This document shows positions 11,701 to 23,399 of a DNA stretch of 64,000 bases, piece by piece. Every line of letters begins with the position of its first letter. The stretch's first letter is position 1. The position numbers were made by a program, and so were the translations under genes. The DNA is from Muscardinus avellanarius (Eukaryota > Chordata > Mammalia > Rodentia > Gliridae). The stretch spans positions 24,260,795 through 24,324,794 of the forward strand of contig OY726561.1 of NCBI GenBank assembly GCA_963383645.1, read 5' to 3'. Below the pieces are notes generated by a model. The model saw only the letters and a list, made by a program, of their open reading frames with translations. It did no database searches and was not told the origin of the DNA.

Positions 11701-13823
11701 CTTCATCCAAATAACTTTTTTTTCCTTTCTCTTATATGTGATAATTCAAGTACTTATAACTTAACATTTGAAGCCAAAATTAAGTTCAACATTTTCCTAT
11801 TTCATTTTTCAATAATAGTTGATGGTCTTGGATTTAAAAATCATAGTGTTTACACATCACTGTTAATAAAAAGATTTTTGTATTTCAAGTATTCAAATTA
11901 TTGTACTCTTTCCCTTTTCTATACTTTCCTATATGATTTTTCCTCTGAGAGAAGTGGTTTCTCCTCTGAAATTCTCAATTCAAGGTACCATCTGGCAAAA
12001 TCCTGTTCAATAATAAATAATCATCTCACTTATGGTATTTTCATTCAAACTTTCTTGCGACACTGCAAAACTCATTGACACACATTGCCCTCTGTCTTCA
12101 ATTATTTTCTGTAGTTCTTTTTTTGTATTTAACTTGTTCAGAGAAATGTCTTTCTCTTAGATTCTTAGTTTCTGTTATTTTTTTTAACTTCATAGTAGAG
12201 TATGTGACACGTTAAAGATGATTCATAAGAGTTTCTGAAGTGAAAAAAGGCATGGATAAATAAACCCATTCCTGAAACAAATACATTTTTGAACTTTTAG
12301 ATGAAGGAAAAAAAATTGGTTCCTGATTATTTACTCTTGCAAATTAATTATTTTGTTTAGAGAAAATCTTAGAGTATTTAGAATGTAAATAAACTACCAT
12401 GTAAATTTTGTCATTGACATGAGTGACCCAATCAACACTGATTTAAAGGAATCCTTTAGTTAACTTGCATGAATGCATATGTCTCTCTCTGTGTGTGTGT
12501 ATGTGTGTGTGTGCATGTGTGTGTGTGCGTGCATGTTGCAAGAAAAGAATAAAAATATTGATATGTTGAAAAATATTTTTTAAAAAGAAGAACTAATAAT
12601 AGGAAGAAAAAGGATTCTGAATTCTGTTTTGAGGGAAGTAATGTATCTTGGCTATTTTTCTATATCAATAACCTGACAGAGGAAATAGTCAAAGATAAAT
12701 GATTGTCAATGAAAATACTATTGACTTTCATATCTCTCAGCTCTTCCAAGCCAAAATATCCTCTTTCCATCATCTATCAATGTATAATTATACATTTTTG
12801 CTTCATGTTCTTTATATAAAATAAGGATAATAAGAAACTATATAGAGAAGTATAAGTCAGTTTTATGGAAATAAGACATTTACCTATTAGTGTGGCAGAG
12901 ATAATTTTGCATTTTTAATAAGATTATGCATGGCATTATTCATTAATTTAATTTTGTAAATGTGAAACCATCTTCTCATTTTACCTATATACAGAACTCA
13001 AATAGAATGTTCTAAAAATAAACTCATGCCATTTTAATGTGTTAAAATTACAGCACAAAATGCCTAAAGCTATATTTCATGGGAAAATTTTACCACTGAA
13101 CGAAAGCTTATACTGTGTGTGTTTATGACTGTATGTCTGAAAATGTGTTCATAAATTGCATGTGTGTGCCCACTTGTTCACAGTATCAATGTCCCCATGT
13201 AAATAGCATAAATATATGCATACCTGTGTATGTGCACATATACACATATGCGTGTATTTATAGACATACATATGTAAATTCTTAGATAATGAAGACACTC
13301 TAAATTTAATTATAATTTTCTAAAATATTTCCAAAAATATTTAAAGAGATTTAGGTAATTCTTCAATCAAGTCAAGCCTATTAGTTGCAGAAAGCCTCCC
13401 TCTTTCATCACTCTAGTAGTACCAAGCAGAAGAGGGAGATGTACCTGTCAGTTACTTGGCAGCTGTAGTATTACATCTTCATAATAATTTTGATTTTTCT
13501 TTTGAAACTTTCTCCTTGTTTTTAAACCAATATCTTAAGTACTAATTTTGAAAATATGAATTGCAAAATATTACAATAATTACTTTGAAGACTCTAATTT
13601 TATACATGTGCATATTTAAACTATGAGCCAGCTACACAACATGAACCTTCATCTCTAGGAAATAAAATAGAAACTACAAATATTTATGAAGCAACTTGTT
13701 CTATATTTAGCTAATGGCTAATGCTCTCTGTAAGATTTTCTGCCAAAATCTATGATTTTTCTATTCTAAAATAAAATATTTGGGTTATTTTTTTTAATAT
13801 TGGGAAAATTTTATGGTTCCATT

Positions 13824-13826
<3 letters not shown>
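11701..13826. other. AT-rich non-coding DNA with a degenerate GT tract
   Basis: Contains an interrupted (GT)n at 12,488-12,536. A 127-codon open frame at 11,695-12,078 (plus) starts within the L1 end, is Phe/Ser/Ile-rich and has no recognised domain; I do not call it a gene. Confidence 0.5.
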
Positions 13827-13871
<45 letters not shown>

Positions 13872-13882
13872 CACGCGCATGC
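13827..13882. repeat. (GT)n passing into (GC)n
   Basis: About 19 GT units followed by 'gcgcgcgcacgcgcatgc'. Alternating purine-pyrimidine with a GC core is a strong Z-DNA-forming sequence. Confidence 0.95.
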
Positions 13883-16392
13883 AGGTGTGGGGTGTGGGAG
13901 ACAAAGAGGGGAAGTTCAAGATCCATTTATAACAAATATTTTGACTAAATATTTTCAAATTCTACAAGTATCTAGATTTTAGAAATTCCAACTGTACCAA
14001 ATTCCTTATAATGATTTTTAACTCAATAATAAAAACCAGATTGTTGTTGTATTTTTTGTTGTTCACTTGTTTCTTCATGTGTATGTCTGTGTGCTTGTTT
14101 TAGTTAAGAGAAAATGCAAAATACTAATATGTTGAAGTGATTAAGGTTAATATGTTCCAGTTTCCTGTTTTGGCAAAAGAGTTGTTCGTCTTAAATTTGG
14201 CAACGTATAAAATTAGTCTAAAATATTAACAAATATTTATTTCTTCTGTAAAAATATATTGAATCAGATATTCATTACCTAAAAACAATCGTCAACTTAC
14301 TCCCATTCAGCTGTGCATGCAGGTTGTGTGCTTATATATGTTTTAGGCAATGCTATCATCTTTTCTTTTCATGATTCACACCTAGATTTTAGCAGTGTTT
14401 GATATTCTTCTGACAGATAAACATGTCATCAAAGAAGTATGTATGTATTTAATACTATCATCATCATCAATAAGGAAATCTTCCTCAGAGAAATGTGGTT
14501 TCCACAGGGCATTAACCTTGCTCAAGGTGTTACACCACATGGTAAATTTTGTATCTTTGCTGAAATGAACTGCTACTGAAATACTATTTTCATGATTCTC
14601 AATTTTTCAGATTTATGCAGGTGCTGTACCGCATGAGAATCTTCACATTTAGTATGCGAACTGGAATTGGCAAAGGATGAGGGCTGTTCTCTGGCTAACT
14701 TTAAATAAGTTATGACCCAAATTGCATGTAAAACTGATAAAATATTAATATCAGGGAATACTGAAACAAATCAGCATTACTAATCACCTGAGGGAGCACT
14801 TTCTAGAAATACATTCAAACTAAATAAAACAAAAATTAACAAATGTTTCACTTATAAAGCCATCTTCATGAAATATTTTCCCCAAGATTATAAGCGACTC
14901 AAAAAGAACAGCTGGAATTTTGTTGACCCCAGGAGCTCCTTTAACCCTTTGTTTCCCTGCTATCAGAGACTAGCAGCTCCTCAAACATGATATTAGTTCT
15001 TCAGTTAAAAATGAAAATTTTCAGATAACACATACTATGCCTTTCAATGCCAGACTTATTTCTTCAGTTTTCTTTGTCCACGAATAAAAACTGATTTTTG
15101 AACTGATTTCTCAATAGTATTTATACAAAAAAGCAATGTGTTTATAACATTATAATTTATTTTTGGTGCTGGTACAGATTATGAAAAATAGTTCAGAGGA
15201 TAAATTATATACTGGCAATTGTTTTTTTATTTATATTTATCTGTTTTCAATAATAAAACAATAAGTGCTCAAAGATATAATTCTAAATAACGTGGTGGTG
15301 AAATTGTTATCTTTGATAATAAGAAGAAAAAGGGAAAATATGGTAAACGGTGTTTTACTGACTATATTTAAAATGCACACAGACCTGTGTTCTGAGAGAA
15401 AAAAGATGAGGAAAAAAAAGATGTTGTTTAGTGTTGCCTTATCATTTACATTGTAACTAAGTTGGCTTACTAACAGTTATAAGTTTTATAAAGATAAATA
15501 GACAAACATATAGATAAAATGAAAACACAAATATTAATATAAAGAACATATAAATATATAGATATGTAGATAAAATTTTATTTTAAAATAAATTTATTTC
15601 TATACTATTATATTCCTAGTTCTAAGGTAGGTATTATAGTAGAAAAGTAGAATACAGTCTGTTTTCAAGGGAATATAATTTTATCTGCAAAGTGAAATGT
15701 AATTGTAAATGCTCAAGTGAATAGATAGATTATGCAGGAAGCTTGAAAAAAGAATAGTAACACTTTGAACTTGATTCAGAGCAAAAAACATAGCTACCAA
15801 CTTTTGTTAATAAGTTTTGATATTCACATTATTTTAGGAAAATGAGTTCATTACCATTGAGTTTCAAATATGAAGTCAAGTTTGCTATTTAATATTTTGC
15901 TGAAGTATTTTGATACAATTGATACTGCAAGTCATTTTCCCTTGAAATTCTCTCCTCTCAACTGTGATGACCAGAATTCTGCTGATTCTCTTAAAATTTG
16001 TTATTTTTATTTTTCTTCATGATCATATATACTTTTAAATGCTTATTTTTTCAATGATTCTTTTCTATGTTAGTATTTCATGAGGCATTTTGCCCTCAAT
16101 TAAAGGCTCTTCTTATTCAACCTGCTTTCCCTGTATGACCAAATGAATTTATCTGCTATTGCATATCAGTTAAGTGCTGATGACTCTGAAGTTTGTCCCT
16201 TGACTCTTTCTTTTACGCTAAGACTCAAATATAAACTGCGCACACACATCTTCATTTGGATGTCAAAAATCTATCATTATTCTCAGTACTGAGTTTCTTT
16301 CTCCTTGGAGAGTAGACATTAGTTGTATGTTCTTTACCAGATAGCAGTTTGTCCTACTTAACAACCTCCTTAGTTTTTATTTTGGAGAAAAA
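13883..16392. other. AT-rich non-coding DNA, nothing recognised
   Basis: No exon or repeat that I can support over 2.5 kb. A short MIR-core-like stretch near 14,500 was too weak to call. Confidence 0.5.
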
Positions 16393-16535
16393 TCTCTCTC
16401 ATTTGTGTGCATTCTTGTAATGCCAGGGGCTCTTTCCTCTCACTACACATGGCAAAGTCATTGGAAAATATAAAGACATCGGATTTTCATAGGTCTTTTA
16501 CCATATTTTATAATCTAAAGGTGAGCATTTCTGAG
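16393..16535 (+). repeat. Direct duplication, copy 1
   Basis: About 143 bp from 'tttgtgtgcattcttgt' to 'gagcatttctga', matched by 17,183-17,325 in the same orientation, 790 bp apart, with roughly 75-80% identity by eye. Family unknown. Confidence 0.75.
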
Positions 16536-16654
16536 CACACACAGGGCTAATGGCAGACCTCACAGTATGTTTCCTAGTGTGCTGTGTGGGCCTCCTCTTC
16601 GAACTTTCTCACTGCACAGCAAGGGGATTTTACTAGCACCACTGATCCTAAAGG

Positions 16655-17040
16655 GAGAAATTAAAAAGGGGAACATCATGGTTAAAGTTAGTCCAGACTC
16701 AGAAAGATAAAGGTCATGTTTTCTCTCATATACGGAATCCTGAACAAAACTAGGAAGCAAAAGGGACTTCAGTCAAATAAAGAGAAAAAAACAGCAAAAA
16801 TACTGAAAGGATTTAGGAAAGGAAGGTGGGAAGGGAAAAATCACGATTAAGGAAGAAAACAGTTCAAATAAGATTATGTCAAGACAAGGTTTCACTACCA
16901 ATCTCACTAATATGTATGGGGAAGGGGAAAGGGAGAGGTATGGGTGTATGTAGGGAAACACCAAGTGCTGTGTGCATATATGTTACCATCACTTTGAATC
17001 TCCTTCTGATATAATTACATTTCACTAATAAAAGTTAAAA
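16655..17040 (+). mobile_element. Old L1 3' end
   Basis: Plus-strand L1 signals: 'ctcagaaagataaaggtcatg', 'ttctctcatatacggaatc' and a purine-rich 3' UTR ending 'cactaataaaagttaaaaa'. It lies between the two copies of the 143-bp duplication. Confidence 0.65.
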
Positions 17041-17182
17041 ATGGTCAATCTTCTTGACCTATCCTATTAGGTGATATTCTAGACCTTCTATTCTCTTCTT
17101 TAGAAGTGAGTCAATAAATTCAACCAGCACTCAGATGAGAGGATTATACTAGGGTATACATTCCAGGTGTTAAATTTCAGAT

Positions 17183-17325
17183 CTCTTTTACCTATGTGCA
17201 TTCTTGTCATTCCAGGGGCTATTTTCTCTCACTGCAGATGGCAAAGTCTTTGGAGAACATAAAGGTCTTAATTTGATAGGTATTTTACAATATTATGTAG
17301 TGTAAGGTAAGTATTTCTGAAATTG
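17183..17325 (+). repeat. Direct duplication, copy 2
   Basis: Partner of 16,393-16,535. Both contain 'ccaggggct' and 'atggcaaagtc' at matching positions. Confidence 0.75.
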
Positions 17326-17625
17326 GGTAATTGGATTATATCTCTAAAAATTTCCACCAAAAATGTTGTGATACAAGGTCAAGAGATATGGAGTTCTATT
17401 GCTCCATCATCGTAGCTGATAGACTATGAAGCATTAGTGCATTTTTATATATTTTGCATCTTTATGATTCACTCGGTTGGATGAGTTATACATCTTGAAT
17501 TATCATGTGGTACCTTACTATTCACAACTCCCAATATTAGATATATTAACTATATTCCAATCCATATTCTTCCTTCATTTTTCCTGAACTATTTTAGTTG
17601 AAATGAATGTCCACACCACCCTTAT
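17326..17625. other. AT-rich non-coding DNA, nothing recognised
   Basis: No repeat or exon that I can support. Confidence 0.45.
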
Positions 17626-17745
17626 CTTTTTTTTTTTTTTAGGTGGTACTGGGGTTCCTGCAAACCCTTCTACCTCCGGACTACACTCCCAGACCAATTT
17701 TATACTTTATTTGGAAACAGGGTCTCTTAAGCCAGCAAGACCTGT
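17626..17745 (-). repeat. Truncated B1-dID SINE
   Basis: Poly(T), complement of the young-subtype ID arm ('ggtggtactggggttcctg') and the linker 'gaaacagggtctcttaagcc'. It stops at the start of the B1 arm, so the SINE 5' half is missing. Confidence 0.85.
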
Positions 17746-17924
17746 ACTTTGTACATCTTTGTTATAGAACCCTTTTATATTTTATATATGTGTTTGAATT
17801 TGATCTAGTTTTCTATTTATTTTGGAATTTCCATGCCTTGAACATGTCTCCTTTATTATGATTCTCAAATGATGATTAACAACAAATACATTATATGTCA
17901 ACATCCTAGGTGATTAAATAGTTT

Positions 17925-18585
17925 TTCATTTTTTATGGTGCATTTTAGTCATACATCTTAATGGGGTATAAGATGGTAGAGACATACATGCTCACATCAT
18001 CCAATTAACCCTTACCCAATTCTGGCCCCATTCCCTCTCCCTCCCTCCTTCTCATCCTTGGCTTAGTGATTGATAGTGATATGTTTATTAAAGTACACCA
18101 TATGCATTAGAGAATTTCCTTCTCTCCCTCCCCTCCCATCCCCTCAGTTAGGTCGCCTCATTTACTAATTTATAGTATCTCATTCTTTGTCTACAGTTTC
18201 TTCTATGATCCATTCTGTATATTAGGGGAAGCATTGATTTTTTTCTTTTTTGTGACTGACTAATCTCACTTAGCATAATGTCCTCCAGTTCCATTCATTT
18301 TCCTGTAAATGATGTAATTGTGTTTTTCTTTATGGTTGAGTAGAATTCCATTGTATACATATCCCATATTTTTGTGATTCATTCATCTGTTGATGGACAT
18401 CTTGGCTGGTTCCATAGTTGTTCAATGGTGAATTGTGCAGTTATAAACATAGATACACATGCACTAGTTTGGTAGATTGGTTTCCATTCTTTGAGGTAAC
18501 TACCTAGAAGTGCTATTACTGTAACATATGATAAGTTTATTTCTATTTTTCTGAGGATCCTCCATACTATTTTCCAAAGTGGATG
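17925..18585 (-). mobile_element. 5'-truncated L1: 3' UTR and ORF2 3' end
   Basis: A T-rich end leads to the 3' UTR with pyrimidine-rich 'ccattccctctccctccctc', then reverse-complement ORF2 C-terminal sequence ('gtagaattccattgtatac', 'cattcatctgttgatggac'), cut near the 'tgggtatctaccc' region. Candidate imperfect TSD: 'tgattaaata' before and 'tgatttaaata' after. Confidence 0.88.
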
Positions 18586-18616
18586 TATCAAATGATTTAA
18601 ATAAATTTAAAATCTG

Positions 18617-18681
18617 TTTCACAAATAATTCAATAAAAATATTACCACATTAAGTTTAGGGTGCACACCAAATTGAAATTT
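18617..18681 (+). repeat. Source arm of a 65-bp inverted duplication
   Basis: Its reverse complement appears at 19,469-19,533 with one mismatch in 65. Confidence 0.92.
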
Positions 18682-18726
18682 TAAAAGTTCAGGAGACTAC
18701 TGAGAAAAGAATGGATAATTAAAGCT

Positions 18727-18766
18727 ATTTGGAATATAAATTTATATTTGGAATATAAATTACCAT
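18727..18766 (+). repeat. 20-bp tandem duplication
   Basis: 'atttggaatataaatt' occurs twice in a row with a two-base linker. Short replication-slippage product. Confidence 0.8.
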
Positions 18767-18784
18767 AACTAATTTACCACAACT

Positions 18785-19198
18785 TGCCAAATTTTTTCTC
18801 TATTACATATAAAGTTTCTTATGTGCTATGGTTTTGTACAAAGTGTCATACCAATAAACTGGAAAACCAACACAGACCTAAAGTTAGCAAAGCCTCAGAG
18901 GGCATAATGGGGACTTTGCAACTTTTAAGATTTTATTTTTCTCAAAAGTGTAGGTTACTTTTAAAATCCAAATTTTAAAACTGATTTATATCTGAATATC
19001 ACAAACACCAAATAATCATAGAGGAGTAAGTGATAGTCAAAGAGAGGAGTGCAGTTACTAGTGATCATGACATCTATTTGATACAGGGGTCCTGACACTT
19101 GACTTTTTTATTTTTATTTTATACACACTTTACCTTGGCTGTCCACATTTGTTCTTTCTCACCAAGAAATTAAATTGTTAGTCTCCTAATGAATATGG
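18785..19198. other. Non-coding DNA, nothing recognised
   Basis: No repeat or exon that I can support. Confidence 0.45.
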
Positions 19199-19365
19199 GA
19201 TTCAGACTTGATGGCACATTCCTATATCCTCAGTACTCAGAAGGCTGAGAAAGGAACATTGTGAGCGAGAACCTATTTCAAACAAACAAACAAACAAACA
19301 AACAATACATTGGGCTGAAGTTGTAGTTGATTCAATACCCAGTATCATACACACAAACAAATAAG
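19199..19365 (+). repeat. B1-dID SINE, diverged
   Basis: Degenerate B1 arm ('cctcagtactcagaaggctg'), an (AAAC)n linker, then the ID arm with 'ggctgaagttgtagttg' and 'caatacccagta'. Confidence 0.75.
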
Positions 19366-19407
19366 TGTGGGAAGCCACAGTTTCATTATGTAATCTCATA
19401 AAGGCTA

Positions 19408-19568
19408 AATATTTTTCTAGACTTTTCTAGACTTTTTAAATTCCTTATCTTTCTTTTTTAAATTCCTTAAATTTCAATTTGGTGTGCACCCTAAACTTAA
19501 CGTGGTAATATTTTTATTGAATTATTTGTGAAATATTTTTCTAGACTTTTTAAATTCCTTATCTTTTA
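19408..19568 (+). repeat. Complex template-switch insertion
   Basis: The block 'aatatttttctagactt...taaattccttatctt' occurs twice (about 19,408-19,452 and 19,532-19,566). Between the two lies the 65-bp inverted copy of 18,617-18,681 at 19,469-19,533. The first flank has an extra 10-bp 'ttctagactt' unit. Confidence 0.88.
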
Positions 19569-20196
19569 CCACACTTCTTGTTTTTAAGTTATGAGAAGTT
19601 ATATAGATAATTGTCTATTCCTAGTTTGCTTCAGCATCTTTGTGGATGAAACATTGAGTCACTCAAAGTATTAATTTTTAATGTAATACTTAAAATGTGT
19701 ATGCTTATGTAATACTTATAATTTAAGAATGGATAGGTGTTTAAAAGTCCATAATTGGCAATATCTTTTTTCTTATTTGAGAACATGTACAATTAAAAAA
19801 AGAATCATACTTATGCTAGTCTATATTTAATTGAATTTTATATTTTAATATTTATTTGGAGATCCCATTGTATGCTTATACATATTTGTACATTTTTTGA
19901 ATATACAGTCTTAGTTTTGACAATGTAATGTCATTTTTATGTAATTAACTTGTACTTCCCAGTCCCTACTTTTTGTCATCACTTGTACATTGGGTATTTT
20001 TGCTGTCAAGTGAAGTATAAAAATGGACAACACTTTTATTCTTAGGATTTCCTATTTTAGCTTTGGAAACTGATAATGTAATTCAACCATGCTTCCAGAT
20101 TTTTATACTATGTGGCATTTTCCTTCCAGAGTTATAAAAATCTGCTCTTTACATAATGAAACTTCCTTTAATATCCATTTAAAGACCCACAGAGGA
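19569..20196. other. AT-rich non-coding DNA, nothing recognised
   Basis: No repeat or exon that I can support. Confidence 0.5.
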
Positions 20197-20412
20197 AGCT
20201 GGGTAGCTGTGGTAGCACATGCTTGTAATCACAGCATTTGGGAGGCTGAGACAGGAGGATTGTGGTTAGTGGACAGCCTCAGCTACTCAGTGAGGTCCTC
20301 TGCAACTCAGTGAGACCCTGTTTCAAAACAAAAGACCAAAAATAAGTATGAGGGTGTAGCTGGGGGATAGAATCCCCCTGGGTTCAACTCCCAGTCTCAC
20401 AAACAGACAAAC
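20197..20412 (+). repeat. B1-dID dimeric SINE
   Basis: B1 arm with 'gcatttgggaggctgagac', linker 'gaccctgtttcaaaa', ID arm with 'gggtgtagctgggggatag' and 'ttcaactcccagt', then a short (AAAC)n tail. Confidence 0.9.
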
Positions 20413-21329
20413 AAATAAACAACAACAACAAAAAACCCCAGAGAGTTCATATTCTGTAGGTAGATGAGTAACTAAGGGTAGTTTATAGATTCGGCAGTAT
20501 CCAGTATAGTGATACATTGCATTGTTTGTTAACTGATTTCCAGATATTTAACCCAATAGTTGCAGATGTTGCCCTGTTTAATATTTCCCTCATTTATATT
20601 TGCTTCAGTGCTCTAGTTCTTAGAAGTTACCCCTAGATGTAAACAGAACTTTATTCAACACCTTTATTGAAATTCTGATGCTAACATTTAAAGTGTATAA
20701 AAATATGTGGAGAATGTTTTCTGTTTAAAGTAACGCTATGTAGACAATTTTGCACATACACTCATAAATGTTATCTTTTATGCATGTGAAGGTTTTTAAT
20801 CCACTGGATAAAGAACTCCATACTAGTAAACTTGATCAAACAAAACATAAAAGATATTTTCTGAAAATGTTTTGTTTATATGCCCCAGAGCATGTTTTAA
20901 TAAATAAAATGTATTTACTATGCTCACATCTTTATTTATGGCATATAAGATACTTCCTCCTCTTTTTTTTCTCAACAATCAATCTACACCTTCTTTCTTC
21001 CCTATCTTCACATTTTGAAATTCTGGGCATTCAGGGTGTTCAGAATGCCATGTTATACTATAGCAATCTCTATTAACTGGAATCGACTACTCTCAATCCT
21101 CTGTTTATACTTAAGAGATGCAATTTTGAATTGATCTTTTCTAGTTTTCCTGCATTTTGCAAATAGGGCTCAAGGATAAAAAAAAGCCATTAAATATATT
21201 TTAGTCAGATCATGAAAGTATTAGAGAATTACAGCCATAAACATTTCACTGTAGTTTCCTATCTATCTTATTCATCTATGTAGGCCACAGATAAAAATGA
21301 ATGGAGAATCATGATTCCTGGGGACTATT
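20413..21329. other. AT-rich non-coding DNA, nothing recognised
   Basis: The 102-codon open frame at 20,768-21,076 (plus) has no recognisable domain and no coding-type composition. Confidence 0.5.
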
Positions 21330-21542
21330 TATTTCTTTTTTTATGGTATTGGGGACTGAACCCAGAGGCATTCTACTCCAAAAATACACCCCCATCCCTA
21401 TTTTGTTATTTTATATTCTGAAACAGGGTCTAACTAAGTTGCAGAGGGACTCACTTAGTAGCTGAGGTTGGCTGTGAACCTGCAATTCTACTGTCTCAGC
21501 CTCCCAAGTACTAGGATTACAAACATGTGCCACCATGCCCAA
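21330..21542 (-). repeat. B1-dID dimeric SINE
   Basis: Complement of the ID arm ('gactgaacccagaggcattc'), linker 'gaaacagggtctaac', B1 arm 'ctcagcctcccaagtac' ending 'gccaccatgccca'. Confidence 0.9.
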
Positions 21543-22640
21543 ATGATACCCAGAGATTTCTGAGATTCTCCCCTTTCAATGACGCAAGACTAGCAATTTT
21601 TTGAGATAAATATACTAAGATGTTTATGTTGCTATAAAGAGTAGAAAGTTAAATATTGATCTTTGACTCAAAGTTTGCTGAAATTGCTAAATTTTGGAAA
21701 TTCCAGGATAGCCAGGCCTGTTTGTATAAGATGAATGTATATAAAATAACTTTAATGTGCCACCTGTTTGTTGCAGACAAGTATGACTGCAGAGTTTAGC
21801 TCGTTCTTCTTTTATGGAGACATCTGAAAGTGCGATGCAGGTTATAGAAGCCTCCACATCTGGAGAAGAAGAGACACCAATGTGCTTGAGAAAGGAAAGA
21901 GAATACATCAAAATACTTAGTTATTTGCAACTTTAAAAATGTAGAAATAGATGATATTGAAAGTCCCTGTGACTTTTTCATTCAAGAAAACATTCAAGAG
22001 TTCCTCTAAATATATTGTTAATGAACACATTTTTTATTGAAGATGCAAGTCGTTTCAAAATAATTTTAAAGAATATACTCTTCACCTATATCTTCCCGTG
22101 AGCACATTAAATGTATTAATAACTTGGAACATTGTAAATAAATGTATTAAAATATATTACTATGCTTAATAATGTATTTATTAAAGAAATGTATTAAATT
22201 TGTATTAATACATTTATTGAGTTGTATATTCATGAATCTTATATTGTTTTTATATATTCTTTTTGTATGAAAGAGAACTAGAACTGAAAAAAATTAGCAC
22301 TACTTAAAATAATATCAAAAAGTAAAAGCTGTATACTAGAAGTTGGCAGATGAGAAGACGTCTTAGAACCAAATTATATCCTCCACATCCTTCCTCCTCC
22401 ATGCTAAGGGTTTAGTTTCAAACCTAGTTTAAAACTGGCTATCTTCATTCCACAACTACATATTTCCAAGTACAGTCCTCCTAAGAGCTGAAAGTAGAGC
22501 CAGAAATGATATTTGAATGAGCATTGATGTGGAAATACTCATCTAGACTTGGCTGAATTCTCATAACATGTGAGGGAACAATAAATATATCACCATAAGA
22601 TACCATTAGGAAGTCTGCCCCTTACCAGTAAAGGAAAGTG
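21543..22640. other. AT-rich non-coding DNA, nothing recognised
   Basis: Includes a low-complexity stretch of repeated 'tgtatta' words near 22,110-22,230. No repeat family recognised. Confidence 0.5.
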
Positions 22641-22686
22641 TAGTAAGGCATAGTGACTCATACCTGTTATCCTAGTACTGGACCCT
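22641..22686 (+). repeat. Left part of a SINE split by the class II provirus
   Basis: B1-like 5' end 'gtgactcatacctgttatcc', cut at 'gaccct'. The rest of the SINE resumes at 27,515. Confidence 0.82.
22681..22686. repeat. 6-bp TSD GACCCT (left)
   Basis: GACCCT directly precedes the left LTR and is repeated at 27,515-27,520 directly after the right LTR. Six-base duplications are typical of class II (betaretrovirus-like) integrases. Confidence 0.95.
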
Positions 22687-23137
22687 TGTCGGGAATCCTG
22701 CCCGACAGCTGACGGGGCTTGGCGAGATGATGAGTACCGGACGACTCGAACACAAACCCACGAGCCGGGAGTCAAGTCAAGCAAGATCTCATTTATTTCT
22801 CTCCAAGCAGTTCTTTATATAGCACCAAGCCACGATGGGAATTTCCATGAGAAATAGCCTAGCCTATCCGGGATAAAGATCACTAGCACGTAGTTTACAG
22901 CCAATCCCAGTCCAGTCCACGAGCCATTCATGTGTGCAGAAAACTCCTTTAAAGGTAGAAAGGGAAAAACCGCTCAGTCTCCCCACCCATAATGAATGGG
23001 GAAACCAAGCCTTCCTAGTTTCCTCCAGGCGCCATCTTTGCCCCTTTTTTGCTGAATCACTTTACTTAAAGTTTTGCCTTAGGCCGTAGGCTGCTCAGGC
23101 TGAATCTCCTTAGGCGCTGTATAGACACACCCCATCA
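22687..23137 (-). repeat. 3' LTR of class II ERV
   Basis: About 451 bp, TG...CA ends when read on the minus strand. A TATATAAAG box lies at 22,813-22,821 and an AATAAA signal at 22,792-22,797, both minus sense, only about 15 bp apart. The LTR is preceded (sense) by a purine-rich tract ending 'aaagggggata'. Confidence 0.95.
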
Positions 23138-23165
23138 TATCCCCCTTTTTCTTTTATTTTATCGG
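23138..23165 (-). other. Polypurine tract of class II ERV
   Basis: Sense (minus) strand reads as A/G-rich sequence ending in five G's plus 'ata' immediately before the 3' LTR. This is the plus-strand DNA priming site used in reverse transcription. Confidence 0.85.
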
Positions 23166-23399
23166 GACTGTCCCTGTCTTAGGTTGTTCCCATCGAGTAC
23201 CAGGGTTTACCCATCATTGGATAGTACAGAGCGATGCTGTACTTCCTGTCTTAGGTTCCATGGCCCCTGGGAATCTTACCCATCATTGGCTACCAGCCCT
23301 TCAACATGCTTTGATTTTTCCCATCTGGGGAAATTGTAAGGCGGGAGAGGGGTGGTCATATTCAGAGTACCAATCCTAAGATTTATTTTCTGTGCTGGC

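Noticed and set aside
11695..12078. 127-codon plus-strand frame
   Set aside because: Starts within an L1 3' terminus, Phe/Ile/Ser-rich as expected for AT-rich DNA, with no recognisable domain or splice context.
14470..14560. MIR-like core ('cttgctcaaggtgttacacc')
   Set aside because: Only a short stretch resembles the MIR core; too little to separate from chance by eye.
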